A stretch of 8,226 nt of DNA from Pseudomonadota bacterium. Lineage in GTDB: Bacteria; Pseudomonadota; Alphaproteobacteria; Caulobacterales; Caulobacteraceae. Under the pieces are notes generated by a model. It did no database searches, was not told the DNA's origin, and worked only from the letters and a program-made list of their open reading frames with translations. Position numbers and translations under genes: made by a program. The stretch covers positions 1 through 8,226 of the forward strand of contig JAEYWU010000065.1 of NCBI GenBank assembly GCA_023428785.1. Reading direction: 5' to 3'. Shown piece by piece: positions 1-6,204 of this stretch (within the stretch, counting starts at the first letter, position 1; every line of letters begins with the position of its first letter).

Positions 1-46
1 CCGCAAGGGCCCCCTTCCTTGAGACGACGATGGTCTCGACGTTCAT
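1..46 (-). CDS. Possible start of a further gene, cut by the left edge
   Basis: Ten nucleotides after the pnp stop an ATG opens a frame that runs to the window edge, giving MNVETIVVSRKGALA. The short spacing fits a gene co-transcribed with pnp. Against it, the ribosome site is weak (GGACAG right before the ATG) and several codons (TCA, AGG, GGG, CTT) are unusual here. Fifteen residues are too few to assign a family. Confidence 0.3.
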   Translation of the reverse strand, partial: MNVETIVVSRKGALA

Positions 47-56
47 CTGTCCGATA

Positions 57-2210
57 TCACTCGGCGGACGACTTCTCGCGGGCCGCGGCCAGCTTCTCGG
101 TAAGGTCCTCACCGGTCTCCTGGTCGACGACCTTCATCGACAGCTTGGTCTTGCCGCGGTCGTCGAAGCCCATGAACTTCACCTTCACGACATCGCCTTC
201 GTTGACCACATCCGAGGTCTTGGCGACCTTCTGCTGGGCCAGCTGGCTGATATGGACCAGGCCGTCCTTGGCGCCGAAGAAGTTCACGAAGGCGCCGAAG
301 TCGACGACCTTCACGACCTTACCCGTATAGATCGCGCCGACTTCCGGCTCCGAGGCAATGGATTTGATCCAGTCGCGGGCCGCGTCGATCTTGGACTGCT
401 CCGAGGCCGCGATCTTGATCAAGCCGGTGTCGCCGATATCGATCTTGGCGCCGGTCTTCTCGACGATCTCGCGGATCACCTTGCCGCCCGAACCGATCAC
501 TTCGCGGATCTTGTCGGTGGCGATCTGGATGGTCTCGATCTTCGGAGCGTACTCACCGAGCTCGGTGCGCGCGCCGTCGATGGCCTTGTCCATCTCGTCC
601 AGGATGTGCAGGCGGCCGGCCGAAGCCTGGGCGATCGCCTTGCGCATGATTTCCTCGGTGATGCCGGGGACCTTGATGTCCATCTGCAGCGAGGTGATGC
701 CCTCGCGGGTGCCGGCGACCTTGAAGTCCATATCGCCAAGGTGGTCTTCGTCACCCAGGATGTCCGACAGGATAGCGTATTCGCCCGACGGCTCCAGGAT
801 CAGGCCCATGGCGATGCCCGAGACCGGACGAGCCAGAGGCACGCCGGCGTCCATCAGGGCCAGCGACGAACCACAGACCGTGGCCATAGAGGACGAGCCG
901 TTGGACTCGGTGATCTCGGAGACCAGACGGATGGTGTAGGGGAAGTCTTCCTTGGTCGGCAGCATCGGACGGATGGCGCGCCAGGCGAGCTTGCCGTGAC
1001 CGATTTCGCGGCGGCCGGGCGAGCCCATGCGGCCGGCTTCACCCACCGAATAGGGGGGGAAGTTGTAGTGCAGCAGGAAGGATTCCTTGTAGGTCCCCTG
1101 CAGGGCGTCGATCCACTGTTCATCCTCGCCCGTGCCAAGCGTGGCGACGACCAGGGCCTGGGTTTCACCCCGGGTGAACAGGGCGGAGCCGTGGGTACGC
1201 GGCAGGATGCCGACTTCCGAGACGATCGGGCGGACCTTGTCGAGCGGGCGGCCGTCGACGCGGTGGCTGTTCTCGATGATGTCGCGACGCAGGACTTCGG
1301 CTTCGCACTCCTTGAAGGCCGTACCGAACTTGGTGGCGTCCACGCCGTCCGGATTGGCTTCCGAGGCGACCAGGGCCTCGGCGGCCTTCTTCTTGGCGGC
1401 GCCGACGGCGGTGTGGCGCTCGTACTTGCCAGTGTGGGCGTAGGCGGCCTTGATGTCCTCGCCGACCAGGTCCTTGATCGAGGTGACGATGTCCGAGACG
1501 TCGGCGGCTTCGAACTCGAACGGGTCCTTGGCGGAGTGTTCGGCCAGTTCGATGATCGCGTCGATCACCGGCTGCATCGACTTGTGGGCGAAGACCAGCG
1601 CGTCGAGCATGACGTCGTCGGCCAGTTCCTTGGCTTCGGACTCGACCATCATCAGGGCGTCCTGGGTGCCGGCGACGACCAGGTCCAGCTTGGACTCGGC
1701 GCCTTGCTCCAGGGTCGGGTTCAGCACGAACTCGCCGTCGATATAGCCGACGCGAGCGGCGCCGATCGGGCCCATGAACGGAACGCCCGACAGGGTCAGG
1801 GCGGCCGAGGCGGCGACCATGCCGACGACGTCCGGATCGTTCTCGAGGTCATGCTGCAGCACGGTCACGACCACCTGGGTCTCGTGCTTGAAGCCCTTGA
1901 CGAACAGCGGGCGGATCGGACGGTCGATCAGGCGGCTGACCAGGGTTTCCTTCTCGGTCGGGCGGCCTTCACGCTTGAAGTAGCCACCCGGGATCTTGCC
2001 GGCGGCGAAGGTCTTTTCCTGGTAGTTGACGGTCAGCGGGAAGAAGTCGACGCCCGGCTTCGGCGTCTTGGCGAAGACGGCGGTGGCGAGCACGACGGTG
2101 TCGCCGTAGGTGGCCAGCACCGCGCCGTCGGCCTGACGGGCGATACGGCCGGTCTCGAGCGTCAGGGTGCGGCCAGCCCATTCAATGGTCTTGCGCTTGA
2201 TATCAAACAT
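57..2210 (-). CDS. pnp: Polynucleotide phosphorylase (PNPase)
   Basis: PNPase is a homotrimeric 3'-5' phosphorolytic exoribonuclease and a partner of RNase E in the caulobacterial degradosome; it can also add tails. The 717-aa protein has the full domain order. The first RNase PH core (about 12-143) carries YFKR at 77-80, where E. coli has FFRR. The alpha-helical linker is at about 240-310. The second RNase PH core (about 320-545) has GRREIGHG (399-406) and LGDEDHLGDMD with Asp487 and Asp493, matching the E. coli catalytic aspartates 486 and 492. The KH domain (about 555-612) has GSGG at 573-576, and the S1 domain is at about 623-693. The start MFDIKRKTIEW is the family start. The frame runs open to 2303, but those 31 extra residues are unlike PNPase. 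The ribosome site is poor (only A-rich AAAAAG next to the ATG). The 177-nt leader after rpsO could hold control elements. Confidence 0.98.
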   Translation of the reverse strand: MFDIKRKTIEWAGRTLTLETGRIARQADGAVLATYGDTVVLATAVFAKTPKPGVDFFPLTVNYQEKTFAAGKIPGGYFKREGRPTEKETLVSRLIDRPIRPLFVKGFKHETQVVVTVLQHDLENDPDVVGMVAASAALTLSGVPFMGPIGAARVGYIDGEFVLNPTLEQGAESKLDLVVAGTQDALMMVESEAKELADDVMLDALVFAHKSMQPVIDAIIELAEHSAKDPFEFEAADVSDIVTSIKDLVGEDIKAAYAHTGKYERHTAVGAAKKKAAEALVASEANPDGVDATKFGTAFKECEAEVLRRDIIENSHRVDGRPLDKVRPIVSEVGILPRTHGSALFTRGETQALVVATLGTGEDEQWIDALQGTYKESFLLHYNFPPYSVGEAGRMGSPGRREIGHGKLAWRAIRPMLPTKEDFPYTIRLVSEITESNGSSSMATVCGSSLALMDAGVPLARPVSGIAMGLILEPSGEYAILSDILGDEDHLGDMDFKVAGTREGITSLQMDIKVPGITEEIMRKAIAQASAGRLHILDEMDKAIDGARTELGEYAPKIETIQIATDKIREVIGSGGKVIREIVEKTGAKIDIGDTGLIKIAASEQSKIDAARDWIKSIASEPEVGAIYTGKVVKVVDFGAFVNFFGAKDGLVHISQLAQQKVAKTSDVVNEGDVVKVKFMGFDDRGKTKLSMKVVDQETGEDLTEKLAAAREKSSAE

Positions 2211-2353
2211 CTTTTTGGTCTTTCGTGTCCCCGCGGGCGGATTCCCTGCGGGCGCGGACGGGCGGGATTTCAGTCCTTCGGTCCATAAACCCGGCAGCCC
2301 CATGGCGGCCGGGCGGAGTCTATCGAGGACCAGGCGGCCCTCCGGATGTACGA

Positions 2354-2374
2354 AGGGGGCCTCGGGGGCCCCCT
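2354..2374 (-). terminator. Perfect 8-bp GC hairpin after rpsO, no U-tract
   Basis: AGGGGGCC pairs with GGCCCCCT around a 5-nt loop (arms 2354-2361 and 2367-2374), starting 13 nt after the rpsO stop. The minus-strand sequence after the stem (TCGTACATCC) is not U-rich, so this is not a textbook intrinsic terminator. In E. coli the same gap holds an attenuating terminator and an RNase III-cleaved stem that controls pnp. Here the hairpin may partly attenuate read-through into pnp, protect the rpsO 3' end, or mark a processing site. Which of these applies is inference. Confidence 0.4.
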
Positions 2375-2387
2375 CCAGAGACTGGCC

Positions 2388-2657
2388 TTAGCGGCGCAGG
2401 CCCAGCTTGGCGATGATCGCCGCGTAACGGCTCTCATCGGACTTCTTGAGGTAGTTCAGAAGGCGGCGACGCTGCGAAACCATCTTGAGGAGGCCGCGGC
2501 GCGAATGGTTGTCCTTCTTGTGGGTCTTGAAGTGCTCGGTCAGGTTGGCGATGCGTTCCGACAGGATCGCGATCTGGACCTCGGCTCCACCCGTGTCGCC
2601 CTCGGTGCGGGCGTTGTCGGCGATGACGGCGCTCTTGCGCTCGGCAGTGATCGACAT
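2388..2657 (-). CDS. rpsO: 30S ribosomal protein S15
   Basis: S15 is a primary 16S rRNA-binding protein that nucleates the central domain of the 30S subunit and forms part of a bridge to the 50S. The protein is 89 aa, exactly the usual bacterial length. The S15 signature spans about 39-69, with His42, Asp49 and Ser52 in EHFKTHKKDNHSRRG. It continues into the basic helix QRRRLLNYLKK and ends in the typical KLGLRR. The longer in-frame reading up to 2765 runs into truB and adds 36 non-conserved residues, so I start at ATG 2657, five bases after AAGGAGA. rpsO sits between truB and pnp as in many bacteria, but the gap to truB is only 10 nt, leaving no space there for a separate promoter with its own leader. 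I see no obvious counterpart of the E. coli S15 repressor pseudoknot; I could not fold the RNA. Confidence 0.98.
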   Translation of the reverse strand: MSITAERKSAVIADNARTEGDTGGAEVQIAILSERIANLTEHFKTHKKDNHSRRGLLKMVSQRRRLLNYLKKSDESRYAAIIAKLGLRR

Positions 2658-2662
2658 CGTGG

Positions 2663-2669
2663 TCTCCTT
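2663..2669 (-). promoter_or_regulatory. rpsO ribosome binding site, merged with the truB stop codon
   Basis: The minus strand reads TAAGGAGA, five bases, then the rpsO ATG. AAGGAGA is a near-perfect Shine-Dalgarno sequence, and its first two bases are the last two of the truB TAA. A ribosome terminating on truB therefore stops on the rpsO loading site, which suggests coupled translation. The strength of the site fits a highly expressed ribosomal protein and fixes the 89-aa start over the longer in-frame reading that begins at 2765. Confidence 0.8.
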
Positions 2670-3603
2670 AGGTTTGGAGGTTGAAAACACGGTCCGGCTG
2701 AAGCCGTCCGGCCTGCAGGCTGCACAGGGCCACCGGCTCATCCCCCTGCATCGCGGAAATGACATTCGAGCCGGGCGAAAGCCGGGCTTGAAGCAACTCC
2801 ACTTGCCGGGGAAGGAGAACGATGGGTCGTCCCTGCCTCAGCCGGAAAGCGTCTTCGGTGGTCACGGCCAGATCCGGGATGTCGTCCAGAGCGGTCGTGA
2901 CCGGAAGCAGACCTTCCGAGGCGGCGCTCCTATGCACCAGATCCTCCAGAAAATCCAGCCCCACGGCGTTTGCCAGCGAGAAGGGCCCGACCCGCTCCCG
3001 CCGCAGCGCCGAGACGTGGCCTTCGGCGCCCAACATCGTCGCCAGATCGCGCGCCAACGAGCGGATATAGACACCCTTGCCGGTCAGGACGGTGATCTCG
3101 ACATGGTCGCCGTCGGGCGCGTCGGTGACGGTAGCCTCGTGGATGGTGACGGGCCGCGATTTCAGCTCCACCGCCACCCCGTCGCGGGCCAGATCATAGG
3201 CCCGCTCGCCGTCCACCTTGATGGCGGAATAGGCCGGCGGGACCTGGTCGATCTCGCCGACGAAGGCGGGGAGGGCGGCGCGCACCTGCTCCACGGTCGG
3301 GCGCACGTCGGACCGGCCGGTGATCTCGCCCTCGCGGTCCAGGGTCGCGGTCGAGGCGCCCCATTCGATCGAGAAACGATAGATCTTCCGCGCGTCCATC
3401 ATGAAGGGGACGGTCTTGGTCGCCTCCCCCAGGGCGATGGGCAGGATGCCGGACGCCATCGGATCGAGCGTTCCGGCGTGCCCGGCCTTCTGGGCGTCGA
3501 ACAGGCGGCGGATGCGGGTGACGGCCTCGGTCGAGCCCATGCCCAGCGGCTTGTCGAGGCAGACCCAGCCGTGGACCGGCCGGCCGCGCTTGCGGCGGCT
3601 CAC
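2668..3603 (-). CDS. truB: tRNA pseudouridine-55 synthase TruB
   Basis: TruB converts U55 in the T-loop of nearly all elongator tRNAs to pseudouridine and also acts as a tRNA folding chaperone in the cytoplasm. The 311-aa length is normal. The catalytic motif AGHAGTLDPMASG gives the nucleophile Asp47. Other family marks are KIYRF with Tyr75, PPAYSAIKVDGERAYDLAR (122-140), and GVYIRSLARDL (177-187) with Arg181. A C-terminal PUA-like or TruB-C region (about 245-311) closes the protein. The start is GTG, overlapping the stop of the upstream lipoprotein gene as GTGA. No good ribosome site precedes it, so reinitiation by the ribosome finishing the upstream gene is likely. The stop TAA is 10 nt before the rpsO start and forms part of the rpsO ribosome site. 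Confidence 0.97.
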   Translation of the reverse strand: MSRRKRGRPVHGWVCLDKPLGMGSTEAVTRIRRLFDAQKAGHAGTLDPMASGILPIALGEATKTVPFMMDARKIYRFSIEWGASTATLDREGEITGRSDVRPTVEQVRAALPAFVGEIDQVPPAYSAIKVDGERAYDLARDGVAVELKSRPVTIHEATVTDAPDGDHVEITVLTGKGVYIRSLARDLATMLGAEGHVSALRRERVGPFSLANAVGLDFLEDLVHRSAASEGLLPVTTALDDIPDLAVTTEDAFRLRQGRPIVLLPRQVELLQARLSPGSNVISAMQGDEPVALCSLQAGRLQPDRVFNLQT

Positions 3604-4145
3604 GGCTCGAGCCGCCGGATGCGGTCGGGCGTGGTCACGATCCCGCCGAACAGCGCGGCGGCCTGATATTCACCGTCGCGGATATGGCGAATGTCCATGG
3701 CGTTGTCGAACGGCGCGGCCGTCGCGGGGGTGTTGATCAGCAGCGGCTGGATCAGCATGTGATCAATGGTCCGCCTTCCCTGGGCGCAGGGGTCACCAAG
3801 GCCCGCCAGATCGCGATGCCCCACGACCTCGAACAGATAGGCCGGCGGCTCGGGAAACCGAAGGCCCGCGTCACGCACCTCCCGATAGGTCGCCGCCCTT
3901 TGATACCTGAGCCTTAGGTCACCACAGGCATAGCCCATGATCCAGACGTCACCGTCGTCCAGGACCTCCATGCGGACATGATCGGTCGTGGTTCCGGCGT
4001 ATCGCCCGGGCGTGAACAGCGGATTCAGGGCTGGCGCGGCGCTGGAGGTCGCGGGGCGGTAGGCGGGCTCATAGGCGCCGTTGCCCGGCGGAATGCAGCC
4101 TGAAACAGCCAAGGTGACGAGCGCGGCGAGCAGCGCGCGCCTCAT
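3600..4145 (-). CDS. Predicted lipoprotein of unknown function between rbfA and truB (181 aa)
   Basis: I do not recognise this family. The N-terminus is a short lipoprotein signal: MRR, a hydrophobic Leu/Ala stretch, and the lipobox VSGC with Cys17 lipidated. A Pro/Ala/Ser-rich linker (about 18-45) follows. The rest looks like a small folded domain with FTPGRYAGTTTDHVRMEV (44-61), a GYACGD turn (71-76) and a GDPCAQGRR segment (117-125). Cys74 and Cys120 are the only other cysteines and could pair in the periplasm. No transmembrane segment follows the signal. The ATG overlaps the rbfA stop by 4 nt (ATGA), and its ribosome sites (GGGAG at 4153-4157 and GGAGG at 4159-4163) lie inside the end of rbfA. 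Its own TGA overlaps the GTG start of truB (GTGA). This arrangement argues for a real, co-translated gene despite its unrelated cellular location. Confidence 0.85.
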   Translation of the reverse strand: MRRALLAALVTLAVSGCIPPGNGAYEPAYRPATSSAAPALNPLFTPGRYAGTTTDHVRMEVLDDGDVWIMGYACGDLRLRYQRAATYREVRDAGLRFPEPPAYLFEVVGHRDLAGLGDPCAQGRRTIDHMLIQPLLINTPATAAPFDNAMDIRHIRDGEYQAAALFGGIVTTPDRIRRLEP

Positions 4146-4576
4146 TCGTCGTCTCCCGCCTCCAGGTCGCGGCGCACCCGCGGATCGCTGAACAGCCGGT
4201 CCATGTGGCTGGCGGTGTTGAAGCTCTCGTCATGCCTGAAACGCAGGTCCGGTGTGAACTTCATGTCGATATGCCGGCCGAGCACGCCGCGCAGGAATTT
4301 CGCGTGTGCGTTCAGGGCTTTGATGATTTCGTCTACGTGGGCCGCGACATCGCCGCCTACCCCCGCGCCCAAGGGCTCGACGAAACAGGTGGCGTGCTTC
4401 AGGTCCGGGCTCAGTCGCACCTCGGTGACGGTCACCGAGACGCCCTGAAGCGCCGGATCGTGGATCTCTTCCTCGCGCAGCACCTCGACGAGGGCGTGGC
4501 GGATCAGTTCGCCGGCGCGAAGCTGGCGCTGGCTCGGCCCGGTCTGGGCCTTGTCGTTGTGGCGATGGCGGCTCAT
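4142..4576 (-). CDS. rbfA: 30S ribosome-binding factor RbfA
   Basis: RbfA is a small cytoplasmic KH-type protein that binds immature 30S subunits and helps the 16S rRNA 5' end and helix 44 region mature. At 144 aa it has the usual size, with a slightly extended charged C-terminus (EAGDDE). Family marks are the N-terminal helix around RAGELIRHALVEVL (20-33), the strand VTEVRLSPDLKHATCFV (50-66), the helix before LRGVLGRHI (95-103), and the conserved FTPDLRFRHDES (107-118). The ATG at 4576 follows a strong ribosome site, GGAGGG at 4581-4586, with 4-nt spacing. Its stop codon TGA overlaps the ATG of the next gene (ATGA). The candidate promoter just upstream suggests rbfA can head its own sub-operon with the lipoprotein gene, truB and perhaps rpsO and pnp. 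Confidence 0.97.
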   Translation of the reverse strand: MSRHRHNDKAQTGPSQRQLRAGELIRHALVEVLREEEIHDPALQGVSVTVTEVRLSPDLKHATCFVEPLGAGVGGDVAAHVDEIIKALNAHAKFLRGVLGRHIDMKFTPDLRFRHDESFNTASHMDRLFSDPRVRRDLEAGDDE

Positions 4577-4636
4577 GGCGCCCTCCGTCTGTGACGCCGC
4601 CGGGGATCGGACCCGCGCGGCTCGTGAAGGGGGCGC

Positions 4637-4665
4637 GGTCTAGTCGCCTCCGCGCGCCCTGTCCA
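4637..4665 (-). promoter_or_regulatory. Candidate housekeeping promoter for rbfA
   Basis: In the 92-nt gap before rbfA the minus strand reads TGGACAG, 14 nt, then ACTAGACC. This resembles the published Caulobacter vegetative consensus TTGACGS, 10-14 nt, GCTANAWC: about 5 of 7 positions match in each box and the spacing is allowed. It begins just after the stop codon of the lipoprotein gene and would start a transcript with a leader of about 50 nt. The same stretch can also form a 6-7 bp GC stem (4631-4637 with 4653-4659, 15-nt loop), so a weak hairpin is an alternative reading. The match is by eye only. Confidence 0.3.
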
Positions 4666-4668
4666 GTT

Positions 4669-5448
4669 TCAGCAGCCCGGCAGGCGCGGTTCGCTGGCGG
4701 CGCGATACAGGCCGATATCCGTCAGGATCCACGAGGTGCGGGCGTCCGAGGCGCCGGAGTACTGGATAGCGAAGTCGCGGCCCCGGCGTCCGGCGGCCAG
4801 TTCGCCGGTCCAGTTGTCCTCGCCGTCCGAGGCCTCGTGGGCCAGCGGCATCTCGATCGCGCGCAGCACCGGATGGCTGGGGGTCAGTTCAACCACACTG
4901 CCGACCACGCAGGTCTCGCCCTGGTTGGTCATGCCCGAGCTGACGACGACGGCCGGGGACGGCGTCAGGTCCTGGCGGACCTCGAAGGTCGGCGCCTGGC
5001 CGCCGGAGCCGCCGGCGATGAACATCGGGTCGATCTCGATGCGGCGGAAGCCGTCGCCGTCTCGGCGCAGATAGTGAATGGCCAGGGCCCCGGCCGTGGA
5101 ATGGCCGCCACCCTCGACATAGCCGCTGGAGATCAGGGCGTACTGATTGGTGGCCAGCTGAACCACTTGGCCTTCGCGGAACTCGAACGAGCCCTCGACT
5201 GGCTCCGGCCAGCGGTTGTCGTCCTCGTCGCTCGCGCGCGGATCCGAGGCGGTCACGGGGGCCGCGGCCTCCCAGGCGGCGCGGAAGGCCAGGGCCGAGG
5301 CCTCTTCCGCGGAAAGTTCGGGAGCGGCCACCTCGTCCTCGGCCGCGCCGGTCGAGACGGCGGGCTCGTCGCCGGTCGCTTCCTGCTGTCCGCAGCCGCC
5401 GAGGGTGAGGACGCAGGCCGCACCGATCCAGGCCGCAAGATTTCGCAT
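4669..5448 (-). CDS. Predicted lipoprotein of unknown function (259 aa)
   Basis: I do not recognise this family. The chosen start, ATG 5448, follows a good ribosome site (GAGGAAA at 5452-5458) and opens a lipoprotein signal: MRN, a hydrophobic stretch, then the lipobox LGGC with Cys19 as the lipidated residue. A longer in-frame reading from 5559 adds 37 Arg-rich residues that would bury the signal, so I rejected it. After Cys19 comes an acidic, Ala/Glu/Asp-rich linker (about 20-80), a common tether in envelope lipoproteins. A compact region of alternating beta-like segments follows (about 85-250), with a Gly-rich patch at 112-120 and another at 146-150. Cys180 and the very last residue, Cys259, could form a disulfide. 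The location is probably the inner face of the outer membrane or the periplasm. The gene sits 157 nt after the secreted-protein gene and 92 nt before rbfA. Confidence 0.83.
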   Translation of the reverse strand: MRNLAAWIGAACVLTLGGCGQQEATGDEPAVSTGAAEDEVAAPELSAEEASALAFRAAWEAAAPVTASDPRASDEDDNRWPEPVEGSFEFREGQVVQLATNQYALISSGYVEGGGHSTAGALAIHYLRRDGDGFRRIEIDPMFIAGGSGGQAPTFEVRQDLTPSPAVVVSSGMTNQGETCVVGSVVELTPSHPVLRAIEMPLAHEASDGEDNWTGELAAGRRGRDFAIQYSGASDARTSWILTDIGLYRAASEPRLPGC

Positions 5449-5491
5449 GGCTTTCCTCACTTCGGGCCGGTCGCGCCGGTCATGGGGCCGG

Positions 5492-5497
5492 TCTATA
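5492..5497 (-). promoter_or_regulatory. Weak -10-like element upstream of the 259-aa lipoprotein gene
   Basis: On the minus strand TATAGA lies 43 nt before the lipoprotein ATG, in an otherwise GC-rich gap. Transcription would start near 5485, giving a 5' leader of about 37 nt. No convincing -35 box sits at the usual distance, so this may only mark a weak or factor-dependent promoter, or may be chance. The 157-nt gap is the longest upstream spacer among the three envelope genes, which is why I looked for an own promoter here. Confidence 0.15.
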
Positions 5498-5605
5498 CGC
5501 GCGCCGCCTGTTGCGCACGATCCCGCCGCGACAATTGCCCGGACAGAAGGACGCAGCAAGCCGGGCCGCGTCGATTTTCAAAGTACGAACGATGGAGATC
5601 GGGGG

Positions 5606-6142
5606 CTAGCCGCGCGGCGAGGGCGGGGCCCCCGGCAGGGCTGCGTCCATGTCGCCGGGCCGGGCCCATTCGCCGCGGTAGCGGTATTCCAGCGTGCGGC
5701 ACAGGACCAGCTGGCCACTCAATGTCTGTCCTACGACCTGGACCGTCAGGTCGCGCACCGGCCGGACCCGTCCCATCACCAGCCAGACAGCGTCGGCATT
5801 GGGACAAAGCACGCGGGCTAAGGCGCGTCCGTTGCCTTCCTGGTCGATCCGGTAGGCGTTAGTCTCGTCGGCGCCCGCCGGCAGGACGGCCCGCCAGTCG
5901 CCGGGAATGTCGTCGCGCTCCAGCCCGGCCGAACCGGCCCCGACCGTCGAGAACAGCCGCTCGACACGCGTCCCGCCGAACAGACCGCGCTCGGCCTGCA
6001 GCGTGATGCCACGCGTCATCAGCCGCGCGGAATCATTGGCTGGATCATAGGCGTAATACCGCTCCTCGGCGCGCGCGGGTGCGGCCAGGGAGGCGATCGA
6101 CAGGGCGATCAGGGGAAGGACGAGGGACAGGAAGCGACGCAT
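5606..6142 (-). CDS. Predicted secreted protein of unknown function (178 aa)
   Basis: I do not recognise this family. The protein starts with a clear Sec signal peptide: MRRF, a hydrophobic stretch at about 4-21, and an APARA cleavage motif, so the mature chain should begin near Glu26. The mature part has no second membrane segment and no lipobox, which suggests a soluble periplasmic or outer-membrane-associated protein. It has two cysteines, Cys113 and Cys148, which could form a disulfide. The tail is rich in Pro, Gly and Ala. The start is uncertain. ATG 6142 gives a compact signal peptide but has only a weak ribosome site. An in-frame ATG at 6184 has a better one (GGGAGA) and would add 14 residues, but those codons (CCA, GAA, CGA, GGT) look non-coding for this genome. 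The gene lies 62 nt after infB with no strong terminator between them, so it is probably co-transcribed with infB. Confidence 0.8.
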   Translation of the reverse strand: MRRFLSLVLPLIALSIASLAAPARAEERYYAYDPANDSARLMTRGITLQAERGLFGGTRVERLFSTVGAGSAGLERDDIPGDWRAVLPAGADETNAYRIDQEGNGRALARVLCPNADAVWLVMGRVRPVRDLTVQVVGQTLSGQLVLCRTLEYRYRGEWARPGDMDAALPGAPPSPRG

Positions 6143-6204
6143 GATTCCGACCTGACCCGCCGCTCGCGGCGATTCTGGGGCCATGCGCCTGTCTCCCTGA
6201 CGGC

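Noticed and set aside
1..37. Small inverted repeats (GAGAC/GTCTC at 21-25 and 33-37; AAGG/CCTT at 5-8 and 13-16) as a terminator after pnp.
   Set aside because: The stems are only 4-5 bp with no U-tract, and a possible further gene frame reads through them.
30..2288. A 752-codon open frame on the plus strand, opposite pnp.
   Set aside because: It runs in exact codon-antisense register to pnp. A stop there needs TTA, CTA or TCA in pnp, codons avoided in this GC-rich genome, so openness is expected. The translation is low-complexity and rich in Gly, Asp, Arg and Val, with no domain.
2211..2303. A 31-residue N-terminal extension of PNPase.
   Set aside because: The residues are Pro/Gly-rich and unlike PNPase N-termini, while MFDIKRKTIEW at 2210 is the normal family start. 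The region is better read as leader RNA.
2485..3666. A 393-codon plus-strand open frame opposite rpsO and truB.
   Set aside because: It is in the same codon-antisense register over truB and has no ribosome site or recognisable domain. The sense strand is fully explained by truB and rpsO.
4591..5862. A 423-codon plus-strand open frame opposite the 259-aa lipoprotein gene.
   Set aside because: It crosses two intergenic gaps and the end of the next gene, and its translation is Arg/Gly/Ala-rich without domain features. The minus-strand lipoprotein has a lipobox and a good ribosome site.
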